Shown here one piece after another: positions 57,036 through 64,000 of a stretch of 64,000 nucleotides of DNA (within the stretch, counting starts at the first letter, position 1; each line of letters begins with the position of its first letter). Both the position numbers and the translations under genes were made by a program. The stretch comes from Flavobacteriales bacterium (GTDB taxonomy: Bacteria > Bacteroidota > Bacteroidia > Flavobacteriales_D > Parvicellaceae). The DNA is taken from positions 62,001 through 126,000 of the forward strand of contig JACJZN010000006.1 in the NCBI GenBank assembly GCA_020635565.1, read 5' to 3'. The notes beneath the pieces are model-generated. The model was not told the DNA's origin, searched no databases, and was given only the letters and a program-made list of their open reading frames with translations.

Positions 57036-58304
57036 ATGAAGTCTACAAGTTTCCTTTTAGGAGCGCTCATGTTGGTGATGATGAGTTGTTCAGAAGAATC
57101 AACATCTGATATTAGCAATGAACAAAAATCAGATCCTCAATATGAGAAAGCAATTGCGAAAATTGCCAAAATTGATAGTTTAAACGCAACGCTCGAATGG
57201 CAAGAAGTAAAACCTGGTATTTGGTTATCGAATGCGGGATATTACGGAATTCAGGAAAGTAGAATGGTTTATCTTGATTCCATGCTATTTGTAACAGATT
57301 ACATTACAAAGATCGATTCAACCCCAATCGGTAATATCATTAATTTACCGACTTTCGATTATCTGGGAAATCAATTTTACAAAGACGCATTTCATGTTTA
57401 TAATTACTACCCTATGGCTTATGGAGGAATCTTCAGGATACTAGATACCGCAGATGCAGGTTCTTTTCATATTGTAGGAGATTGCTACGCACAGGATAAG
57501 AATTTCGTCTACACAGAGAAAGGTGAAATCGTAGAAGAAGTAGATTATAACTCTTTCTTCACCACAATAGGTGCTGGATGCTTCGCAAAGGATCAATATG
57601 GTTACTTTTTCTGGGATGAGAGGATCGAGGAAGGTGATTTGAAAGACAGTTTAACAATAGAATACATGCACCTCCTTGACGAAGCTGCAAATCGTATGGA
57701 CACGGTCTATTCAGAAAAGAGTAGTTTTTATATGAATGACCTAACTGGTAAAACTAAAATCAACTATGGAAATTTCAAGTTGGAAATAGATGCTCAATTT
57801 GAAACAAAATCTACAAAAGACACAACCTATCTCTATGAATGGGTAGGTGAATATGTTTATGGCAGAAATCTAACAATCAAACCAAAAAATGAAGCGGACA
57901 CTTTTCACATTTACATTCAAACTATTGATTGGCTTAGTGAATTAAAAGAAAGCGATTCACTTGGTTACCTTGGTACTTGGGATGATTGGGATCCATTTAC
58001 TTTGAGAGATACATCGAATAAATTTTATTGGAAATCTACTTCGAATAAAAACAAGTACATCTTTCCAAATATTGGAAATCCCAACGACATCATTATGCAA
58101 AAAAGGATTCAGCAATTTGAACTAAGAGATACCAGTTACTGGTATCACGGTGAAATGTCAGGAGACTTCCTTGGAGAAGCATGGTTGTGTGAAAGCAAAA
58201 TTGTAGATTACTATGTGTTTACTGCCATTATTACCATCGAAAGGCATAACAATGGGTTATTGGAAACAAAATGGCTACAAGTAGAATTTAGTTATGGATG
58301 TTAG
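57036..58304 (+). CDS. Hypothetical lipoprotein ending in Gly-Cys
   Basis: A 422-residue predicted lipoprotein with signal 'Leu-Val-Met-Met-Ser-Cys-Ser' (Cys 18) and a short Ser/Glu-rich linker. A beta-rich body follows with several Asp/Tyr/Trp clusters, among them 'Asp-Tyr-Ile-Thr-Lys-Ile-Asp' near 88 and 'Tyr-Phe-Phe-Trp-Asp' near 191. The chain ends Phe-Ser-Tyr-Gly-Cys, similar to the lipoprotein at 37889. No family recognised. Its stop overlaps that of the convergent PorP gene by 4 nt. Confidence 0.7.
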   Translation: MKSTSFLLGALMLVMMSCSEESTSDISNEQKSDPQYEKAIAKIAKIDSLNATLEWQEVKPGIWLSNAGYYGIQESRMVYLDSMLFVTDYITKIDSTPIGNIINLPTFDYLGNQFYKDAFHVYNYYPMAYGGIFRILDTADAGSFHIVGDCYAQDKNFVYTEKGEIVEEVDYNSFFTTIGAGCFAKDQYGYFFWDERIEEGDLKDSLTIEYMHLLDEAANRMDTVYSEKSSFYMNDLTGKTKINYGNFKLEIDAQFETKSTKDTTYLYEWVGEYVYGRNLTIKPKNEADTFHIYIQTIDWLSELKESDSLGYLGTWDDWDPFTLRDTSNKFYWKSTSNKNKYIFPNIGNPNDIIMQKRIQQFELRDTSYWYHGEMSGDFLGEAWLCESKIVDYYVFTAIITIERHNNGLLETKWLQVEFSYGC

Positions 58305-59308
58305 ATATAATCTGGACAAATTCTATGCATAACCCTTTGAGGTTTAGCAAATTTGATGATATACTGCACACCAATTTCAAAACCACCTCTTAGATTACTG
58401 GCTGGTTTTAGAGTAGATAAATTAATGTCATAGCTAATTCCAACTTTCCATGCGTCATAATTCATTCCTATGCTGATGAACGTTGCATCCTTGTTTCTAT
58501 AAAAGACTCCAGCCCAAACTGCTCGATACATTCCCATAAAATCAGTCAACACATATCTGGCGTTAGCACCCAAATTCAATTCCTTGTACTTTCCTTGTGA
58601 GCTCAGTAAAACATTCGGTAGAAGATCCCATTTATCGGCCAATTTCCATTCAGCATTAATATTAAAGTTGTAGCGAACATCCAATCTGATATCATCATCA
58701 TTGAAGAAACTTTGTTTTGGCTTTAGCAAATTGTAAGCACTTATTCCCCCCTGAATGACCTTACGAACATCCAACTTCCTAAAGTACCCTACTCCAAGAC
58801 CTAAATTCGCATATACTCGACTCGCCCGAGCAAAATTTTCTTGATTCGGCAAAGACGCATCGTACTGAAAACCATCGTATTGAACATCAAACTGAAGCGG
58901 ATTATAAGTTAGGTTCTTGTTCGTAATACCCAACTGTGTTCCAAATGACAACTGATTCAAACTATCGCCATTTAGATCCAAAGCATATGCACCACTTAGA
59001 TTTACCTGAAATGTATTGAATTTACTATCTCCTGCCCTGTCCTGATTGATCTGTAAACCGGCACTGTAAGGCTTATGGCCTAACACATTCTTTGCATCAG
59101 CACTTATGGCGTAGGTGGTAAAAGGAACCGTTACAGATGACCACTGATTTCTGTGATTCGCATTGATTCTATAATCTCCATCAAACATTCCTGTATTGGC
59201 AGGGTTTAAATTCAAAGGTGACATGTCCCACATGGATAAGTGAATATCCTGAGAGATAGAGAACTTTGACAGAAATACAATAAATACTATTGAGATGAGT
59301 AGCTTCAC
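58301..59308 (-). CDS. PorP/SprF family type IX secretion membrane protein 2
   Basis: A 335-residue PorP/SprF homologue. Signal peptide ends near Phe-Ser-Ile-Ser-Gln (about 19). The family's 'Pro-Leu-Asn-Leu-Asn-Pro-Ala-Asn-Thr-Gly' (about 32-41) and 'Asn-His-Arg-Asn-Gln-Trp' (about 50-55) are clear, as is the late '(Gly)-Ile-Ser-Tyr-Asp-Ile-Asn-Leu-Ser-Thr-Leu' (about 287). Unlike the first PorP it has no adhesin gene upstream and a short C-terminus ('Cys-Pro-Asp-Tyr-Ile'). Start is GTG, with the promoter box 5 nt before it. Partner cargo unknown. Confidence 0.9.
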   Translation of the reverse strand: MKLLISIVFIVFLSKFSISQDIHLSMWDMSPLNLNPANTGMFDGDYRINANHRNQWSSVTVPFTTYAISADAKNVLGHKPYSAGLQINQDRAGDSKFNTFQVNLSGAYALDLNGDSLNQLSFGTQLGITNKNLTYNPLQFDVQYDGFQYDASLPNQENFARASRVYANLGLGVGYFRKLDVRKVIQGGISAYNLLKPKQSFFNDDDIRLDVRYNFNINAEWKLADKWDLLPNVLLSSQGKYKELNLGANARYVLTDFMGMYRAVWAGVFYRNKDATFISIGMNYDAWKVGISYDINLSTLKPASNLRGGFEIGVQYIIKFAKPQRVMHRICPDYI

Positions 59309-59313
59309 TCTAT

Positions 59314-59321
59314 CAAAGATA
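59314..59321 (-). promoter_or_regulatory. -7 box of the second PorP gene, near-leaderless
   Basis: TATCTTTG on the minus strand, exact TAnnTTTG, 5 nt before the GTG at 59308. Confidence 0.5.
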
Positions 59322-59396
59322 GGAAAATCAGTCCTAGAATTGATTTAGATCAGTTATTTTTACAAGTGATCATTTACATTTACAAAAAAAACTACA

Positions 59397-59738
59397 ATGA
59401 ATTCATCTACAGAACACTGGAGTAAATCAGATCTTTTTGTTTACACGCTTCTCTATTGTGCAAATGCTGATTTTAATGAAAGCATCTATGAAGAGGCCGA
59501 GATCAAAGCAAAATATCCTACCGTAAACTACACTGAGATTCACAAGATCTTTGATCAGGACAATGATCGCGTTCGTGCGGAACGTATACTAAGTGTTGCT
59601 AAAGCCCATCAAATGGATAAGTCAGATTTTGATGAATTAATGGCTTTTATCCCTACTGTGATCAAAGCGGATGGACACGTTTCTCCTGAGGAAGAAATGA
59701 TGCTTCATGGGTTACATGAATTACTTAGTGGACTTTAA
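59397..59738 (+). CDS. TerB-like helical protein
   Basis: A 113-residue all-helical soluble protein. The C-terminal part 'Phe-Ile-Pro-Thr-Val-Ile-Lys-Ala-Asp-Gly-His-Val-Ser-Pro-Glu-Glu-Glu' (about 85-101) matches the TerB/DjlA acidic helix-turn motif 'Lys-Ala-Asp-Gly-x-x-x-x-x-Glu'. The N-terminal half adds a second, less clear repeat ('Cys-Ala-Asn-Ala-Asp-Phe-Asn'). Named after tellurite resistance but of unknown general function. No other ter genes are present. Its stop directly abuts that of the next, convergent gene. Confidence 0.7.
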   Translation: MNSSTEHWSKSDLFVYTLLYCANADFNESIYEEAEIKAKYPTVNYTEIHKIFDQDNDRVRAERILSVAKAHQMDKSDFDELMAFIPTVIKADGHVSPEEEMMLHGLHELLSGL

Positions 59739-60923
59739 TTAATTGGTCCTAAAAGCATTCATTTTTTCTTGAACATAATAGGCAAAAAATCCCCTTTTTA
59801 ATTTAACCTTATTGAAGGTTTTAACGAATGGGTAACTTTTGTTTAGAATTGGGGAATACAATTCCTCTCCATCTCCCTGAACACGATAATCTGTTGACCT
59901 AAACTCTCCACAAGTAAAGTTTACTACACCTGACTTTATTAATGATTGAGTCTCTATTGCGTTATAAATCTTGCTGTAGTCTAAGCACTCGTACAACGCA
60001 TTCAATTTAGCATCTTCAGCTCTGAAACAAGTTACTATAGACTTTTCATCTTCTATCATTTCAAACAAAACCCCTTTATGTTCTTTGGGACTTGTTTTTA
60101 AGAACTTCGAAACCATAAACTCAAAATCTTGCTTCAACCCCTCTTTGACAATTGAAATAAGATGTTCAGGCAAAGTATCCATATCTACATATCCGAACTG
60201 TTCGGTAGTGAATTTACCAATCGCCTTTTGTTCTTTTTTAAAAGTGATGTAAAAAGCTTCTCCTGAGGGCAAAACATGAAATCCTTCTGTCTCATTACGC
60301 AGGTAATAAGCCAAAGGAATAACCTCGTTATTAAAAAGTTTCTTTATTCGATCAGAAACCCATAAACTTCTCTCCTTTACTATTGAAGTTAGTTCAGTGA
60401 TAATGGGATTATTATTCGTCTTAAACAAGGTGTTGATTATTTCATTATACGCTCTTGATTCTTCCATAATGAAATTATACCAAAAAGGAGTTCTGTCTGT
60501 CTCCGCGACAGCATACCAACCAATTACCGGTTTATATTGAAGTAGAAAATTTAAACCAAATTCAAACCCTGAAAGTTGATTCAGCTTCAATCCGGCCATA
60601 ATTATCTTAGCCTGATCGATCAAACGATCAAAATGCTTTAGCTGGTCTGGAATATTCTCGATCGGAGCAAAATGGCGATCTTTGTAACCAAAGGATCCAG
60701 TATCTTCAAAAAAGTCATTAAACTCCTCTTCGTTATAGAAGTATGGACCAGATAGACTTACTCTTTCCTGATCAAAAGAAATGTTTGCGGCAGTTCTAAT
60801 GTAACATTGATGTTTGTAAGAGTAATACATAGCAAAATTACTCTGTATCATAGAGGGCAATTCCCGAAGATAAAGTCTATCGTTCTTTAGCTTATTTCTT
60901 ACTTCTTCAAGTGAATATGACAT
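59739..60923 (-). CDS. Hypothetical protein
   Basis: A 394-residue soluble protein, Phe/Tyr/Lys/Glu-rich, without signal peptide or membrane segments. Local landmarks are 'Tyr-Tyr-Ser-Tyr-Lys-His-Gln-Cys-Tyr' near 28-36, 'Ala-Glu-Thr-Asp-Arg-Thr-Pro-Phe-Trp' near 138-146 and a Cys in 'Thr-Cys-Gly-Glu-Phe-Arg' near 352. No family recognised. Codon use and length support a real gene. Downstream of nothing obvious; about 100 bp separates it from the pbpC stop. Confidence 0.7.
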   Translation of the reverse strand: MSYSLEEVRNKLKNDRLYLRELPSMIQSNFAMYYSYKHQCYIRTAANISFDQERVSLSGPYFYNEEEFNDFFEDTGSFGYKDRHFAPIENIPDQLKHFDRLIDQAKIIMAGLKLNQLSGFEFGLNFLLQYKPVIGWYAVAETDRTPFWYNFIMEESRAYNEIINTLFKTNNNPIITELTSIVKERSLWVSDRIKKLFNNEVIPLAYYLRNETEGFHVLPSGEAFYITFKKEQKAIGKFTTEQFGYVDMDTLPEHLISIVKEGLKQDFEFMVSKFLKTSPKEHKGVLFEMIEDEKSIVTCFRAEDAKLNALYECLDYSKIYNAIETQSLIKSGVVNFTCGEFRSTDYRVQGDGEELYSPILNKSYPFVKTFNKVKLKRGFFAYYVQEKMNAFRTN

Positions 60924-61024
60924 ACTTCAGTCTAAATTAGCAATTTAACCGGACCAAGGCTTATCTTCTTACTTTATTTCGATTTTAGAGATAATATTAA
61001 AATGACTAAAGATCTAACTGCAAC

Positions 61025-63406
61025 TTATTCATTGATCACTTCAAACTTCACCGAAGTTTCAACGCCCTCATCATCGACTATCTTTAATTCATGTTGTCCT
61101 AGAGCAGGCACATACTCTACCTGATGAATTCCTACGGTTTGACCTATGAACTGATCATCCAGATGCCAATAGATGGTGGCTTGTGAACGAATATGAGTTG
61201 CTTCAAAAACTGTTTTTGATTTCGTCTCATCCAAGTTGGTGGGAATGTAAATATGACTCTCTTTTTTCGGATAGGCAATCGCTAGTGGTTTGGCAAGGTC
61301 ATCGTATTGACAATCTGGTCTGTAAGAAGGAACCGACTGGTACGTAGGATTTTTCTGCTTGTAATACTTTTCTGCCAGAGGAGGTAAGATCATCCAAGGA
61401 ACAGATTTCATTTGGTGCGGAGATTCACATGAGGAATTAACTCGGTATTTCCCATCAAGTGTGGTATGAATCATCTGATGATAAGGACAAACCTGTGCTG
61501 ATTCACAGGATTTTGGCACTGAAGTGGTTTCCTTATGCGGACAGATATGAGAGGCTTTAAATCCTGTTTCCTTACAGATCTCTAGTTCGACCATTTCATC
61601 AAAAGGTTGACTGAACCACTCTGTACCATCCAATCTGGAAAAAATATCGAATAAAATTGGTGCTGCAGCTTTAATTCCGACAAGACCTGGTCTTCCCTCT
61701 CCATCTGCGTTTCCGACCCATACTCCAACAGCATACTTTGGGGTTACTCCAATTGCCCATGCATCTCTGAATCCATAGGATGTTCCTGTTTTCCATGCAA
61801 TCTTTTGTGAAGTATTGAATTGCTGCCAGTTACCATCTTCCTCTGGACGTGCTACATCCAACAAAGCTTCAAAAGTTGTCCAAACGGCTTCAGGAGAAAA
61901 AGATTTTCCTATGACATTCTTATTCGCATCGTATAACTTAAAGTTCTCAAATTGGTTTTTAGCTCCCGACCTATAGTTATTTAGAGTAATTGCCATATTC
62001 CCATAAATGGTGGTCAAATCCCATAATGACGCTTCAGCACCACCAAGAACAAGTGAAAGACCATAATCAGAGCTCGGACGATTAACGGTTGTCAATCCTA
62101 TATCATTAAGCTTTTGATGAAACTTCTGCACCCCATATTGCTTCAAGAGCTTTACAATAGGGACATTCAGAGATCTTGCCAATGCTCTATGAGCGGGAAC
62201 AACACCATCGTATTTCTCATCGTAATTTTTTGGTGCATAACCACTAACGATCATCGGAACATCCTCAACTAATTGATTTGGAGTGATCTCTCCATCTTCT
62301 ATCATTGCTGCATATAAAAATGGCTTAAGAATACTTCCAGTACTTCTCGGAGCCTTTATTACATCTACCTGATTTCCATGATCATTGTTCTTATTGTAGG
62401 AATTTCCAACATAAGCTACCACCTGTTTTGTTTCCAGATCTAAAATAATAGCCGCAGCATTGTGGATCTCATTTTGCTCAAGTAGTTCATGATGATAAGC
62501 TACAATATTAGTCACTTCATTTTGAAGATAGCTGTCTAAGGTTGAACTCACCCACTGACCTTTTAGTCCATTTCCTATTGCCTTATCGATAACATGAGGA
62601 GCCAGACTTGGTAGATCTGGTGGAGCAGAAGGGAGTTCTTCCATCAGTGCCAACTGCCATTCCGTTTCATCTATAATTCCTACCTCAAATAGTCTATCGA
62701 TCAATCTATTTCTCTTTTCATACAGCAGATCCCTGTTCCTGTCAAGATGCATCAAACTTGGAGCATTGGGCAATACTGCCAGCAGGCACGATTCCGCCCA
62801 ACTCAGATCTTCTGCTTTACGACCAAAATACCTCCATGCTGCTGCATCAATTCCTACTACATTTCCTCCCATTGGTGCATAAGATGCGTACATCGCCAAG
62901 ATTTCATCTTTGGAATAGGTCCATTCCATTCTGGTCGCTTGGAAAACTTCCACTACTTTTTCGGAGATACTTCTAGACTGACCTTTCCTGGAAAGTCTCA
63001 CAACCTGCATGGTGATCGTACTTCCTCCACTCACTACCCTTCCGGCTGAAATATTCTGTTGCATCGCCCTTCCGAAAGCTTTAAAACTAATTCCCCAATG
63101 CTCGTAAAAATCTCTGTCTTCGAATTGAATAATTGCTTGTTTGAACTTATACGGAACATCTTCTCTTGGAGGAAACCTCCATTGTCCGTCATCGGCTATC
63201 CTAGCATTTAGAATATTTCCGTCTTTATCGGTCAGAATCGTACAAGTGGGATCATCAAAGAATTCATCTGGCGTACAGTAAAGCCAAATGATAAAAACAA
63301 TTGCCCAGGCTCCCAAAAAATAGAACTTCTGTTTCCATATCCATTTTACAGACCTTTTAGGAAATGACTTTATTTTCGACCAGAAATTCATTTTACGAAG
63401 ATACAT
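61025..63406 (-). CDS. pbpC: Penicillin-binding protein 1C
   Basis: A 793-residue bifunctional peptidoglycan glycosyltransferase/transpeptidase-type protein of the PBP1C family. N-terminal membrane anchor (about 28-44), glycosyltransferase domain with catalytic Glu 96 in 'Phe-Glu-Asp-Arg-Asp-Phe-Tyr' and 'Gly-Gly-Ser-Thr-Ile-Thr-Met-Gln' (127-134). The transpeptidase domain has Ser 358-x-x-Lys 361 in 'Gly-Ser-Ile-Leu-Lys-Pro-Phe', the SxN motif 'Ser-Leu-Asn' near 414, and 'Trp-Lys-Thr-Gly-Thr-Ser' near 538. The C-terminal 'BiPBP_C' part has Cys-rich 'Cys-Pro-His' and 'Cys-Pro-Tyr-His'. An alternative ATG is at 63391. The usual alpha2-macroglobulin partner is not in view. Confidence 0.93.
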   Translation of the reverse strand: MYLRKMNFWSKIKSFPKRSVKWIWKQKFYFLGAWAIVFIIWLYCTPDEFFDDPTCTILTDKDGNILNARIADDGQWRFPPREDVPYKFKQAIIQFEDRDFYEHWGISFKAFGRAMQQNISAGRVVSGGSTITMQVVRLSRKGQSRSISEKVVEVFQATRMEWTYSKDEILAMYASYAPMGGNVVGIDAAAWRYFGRKAEDLSWAESCLLAVLPNAPSLMHLDRNRDLLYEKRNRLIDRLFEVGIIDETEWQLALMEELPSAPPDLPSLAPHVIDKAIGNGLKGQWVSSTLDSYLQNEVTNIVAYHHELLEQNEIHNAAAIILDLETKQVVAYVGNSYNKNNDHGNQVDVIKAPRSTGSILKPFLYAAMIEDGEITPNQLVEDVPMIVSGYAPKNYDEKYDGVVPAHRALARSLNVPIVKLLKQYGVQKFHQKLNDIGLTTVNRPSSDYGLSLVLGGAEASLWDLTTIYGNMAITLNNYRSGAKNQFENFKLYDANKNVIGKSFSPEAVWTTFEALLDVARPEEDGNWQQFNTSQKIAWKTGTSYGFRDAWAIGVTPKYAVGVWVGNADGEGRPGLVGIKAAAPILFDIFSRLDGTEWFSQPFDEMVELEICKETGFKASHICPHKETTSVPKSCESAQVCPYHQMIHTTLDGKYRVNSSCESPHQMKSVPWMILPPLAEKYYKQKNPTYQSVPSYRPDCQYDDLAKPLAIAYPKKESHIYIPTNLDETKSKTVFEATHIRSQATIYWHLDDQFIGQTVGIHQVEYVPALGQHELKIVDDEGVETSVKFEVINE

Positions 63407-63465
63407 TCTTCCTAACTAGATCAATCTTCTGAAAATTAAATGCTAGTAAAGTTTGATTTTTCGTG

Positions 63466-64000
63466 CTACTTCAAGATTCCTCTGAATTTCATCTTAAAAT
63501 GATGAGCGAAGGCATCCAAAACTTCAATATTATGGTCCTTTAGAAGGTCGCGTTCAGACAACATCTCGAAAAACTTTTGGTCATCTAAAGCAAGTAACAA
63601 TGGATTTACGTCTTCCTTGAAGACTCCAATATCGATTCCTACCTCGTAATAAGATTTCAAATTGACAAAAACTTTACGCTGAAAGGATTCTACCTTTTTA
63701 TAGATCTTTGGATAACTACTTTCAAGTTGAAATAAAAGTTTATTTGAAATATCAAACGTTTGTACACAAAAGAATAGCATTGATTTTCGATACCTCTCCG
63801 TATATGGTAGAGTAATATTTTCTAAAACCGTTTGATAGTCTTTAATAATACTCAATTTATAGTCCAAAGCTGCTTCGATTGCCTCTTCCTTCGTTTCGAA
63901 ATGATTATAAATAGTGGTCTTGCTCATCTTCAGATCTGCCGCCATTTTAGACATCGAGAATTTCTCCACTCCATGTTCCTGAAAGTAGATCATGAATCGG
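63466..64000 (-). CDS. TetR-family regulator (5' partial)
   Basis: Transcriptional regulator truncated by the right window edge: the frame stays open upstream of the ATG at 63993, and the part seen starts in helix 1 of the DNA-binding domain. The helix-turn-helix 'Met-Ser-Lys-Met-Ala-Ala-Asp-Leu-Lys-Met-Ser-Lys-Thr-Thr-Ile-Tyr-Asn-His-Phe' (about 14-32 of the visible part) is diagnostic, followed by the typical 'Lys-Glu-Glu-Ala-Ile'. The remaining 130 residues are the helical ligand-binding domain. It lies 59 bp upstream of pbpC on the same strand, so it may share its transcript. Ligand unknown. Confidence 0.9.
   Translation of the reverse strand, partial: RFMIYFQEHGVEKFSMSKMAADLKMSKTTIYNHFETKEEAIEAALDYKLSIIKDYQTVLENITLPYTERYRKSMLFFCVQTFDISNKLLFQLESSYPKIYKKVESFQRKVFVNLKSYYEVGIDIGVFKEDVNPLLLALDDQKFFEMLSERDLLKDHNIEVLDAFAHHFKMKFRGILK

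Noticed and set aside
1..64000. tRNA, rRNA, riboswitch, prophage, IS element
   Set aside because: No cloverleaf-like stretch, conserved rRNA segment, known riboswitch core, transposase or phage gene was recognised on reading; short RNAs could still be missed without a covariance search.

Overview
The window looks like a low-GC Bacteroidota chromosome, most likely Flavobacteriales (Crocinitomicaceae/Vicingaceae-like is a guess). The signs are type IX secretion (T9SS) cargo with C-terminal sorting domains, two PorP/SprF-like outer-membrane proteins, a DUF3276/PUR protein, a leucine-dehydrogenase-type enzyme, a double-length NusB, Asp-box and PD40 proteins, and promoters of the TTG-N~20-TAnnTTTG type. 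I see no rRNA, tRNA, CRISPR array, prophage or intact insertion sequence. Coding is very dense: no gene-free stretch exceeds 300 bases, and many neighbouring genes overlap or abut.

Layout. 1-3.7 kb: the end of a giant HYR-repeat surface adhesin (type B T9SS signal) followed by its PorP-like partner. 3.7-5.3 kb: a small accessory patch with a possible SUKH-like protein, a short membrane protein and two diverged copies each of a terminator-like and a REP-like hairpin. 5.3-12.5 kb: housekeeping genes (DUF3276, ABC exporter half, Leu/Val-type dehydrogenase, nusB, DUF58 pair, YqgE/AlgH, class IV aminotransferase). 12.6-20.5 kb: an anchored unknown, a penicillin-acylase homologue apparently lacking a signal peptide, a DUF5011 lipoprotein, an S4 protein with truC, and a secreted subtilase. 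20.6-28.6 kb: aldo/keto reductase, MATE, barstar-like, lipoprotein, selO, then the compact DUF2520-kdsC-UbiA-maf cluster and a SiaC-like phosphoprotein. 28.7-38 kb: secreted alpha/beta hydrolase, FMN glutamate-synthase-like protein, a Mesh1-like HD hydrolase, a 1.3 k-residue CUB/Ig/beta-helix T9SS protein and a secreted nuclease with an OB-like tail. 37.9-54.4 kb: signalling-rich, with two paralogous TPR-membrane-SpoIIE phosphatases, an orphan kinase-like protein, a huge exported TPR-CHAT protein with a methyltransferase, and a GNAT-nitrilase fusion. 54.5-64 kb: MscS channel, T9SS Asp-box protein, lipoprotein, second PorP, TerB-like protein, an unknown, pbpC and a TetR regulator cut by the window edge.

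Functional threads. (1) Export and surface: five T9SS cargo proteins plus two PorP-like partners and several lipoproteins. (2) Signalling: two SpoIIE phosphatases, a SiaC-like protein, a kinase-like orphan, a (p)ppGpp-hydrolase-like protein and TPR-CHAT; their functional linkage is inference. (3) A recurring architecture in which the -7 box TAnnTTTG lies only 4-6 nt before the start codon, implying leaderless or near-leaderless mRNAs and settling several ambiguous starts.

All family calls come from reading motifs in the translated sequence; no database search was run.
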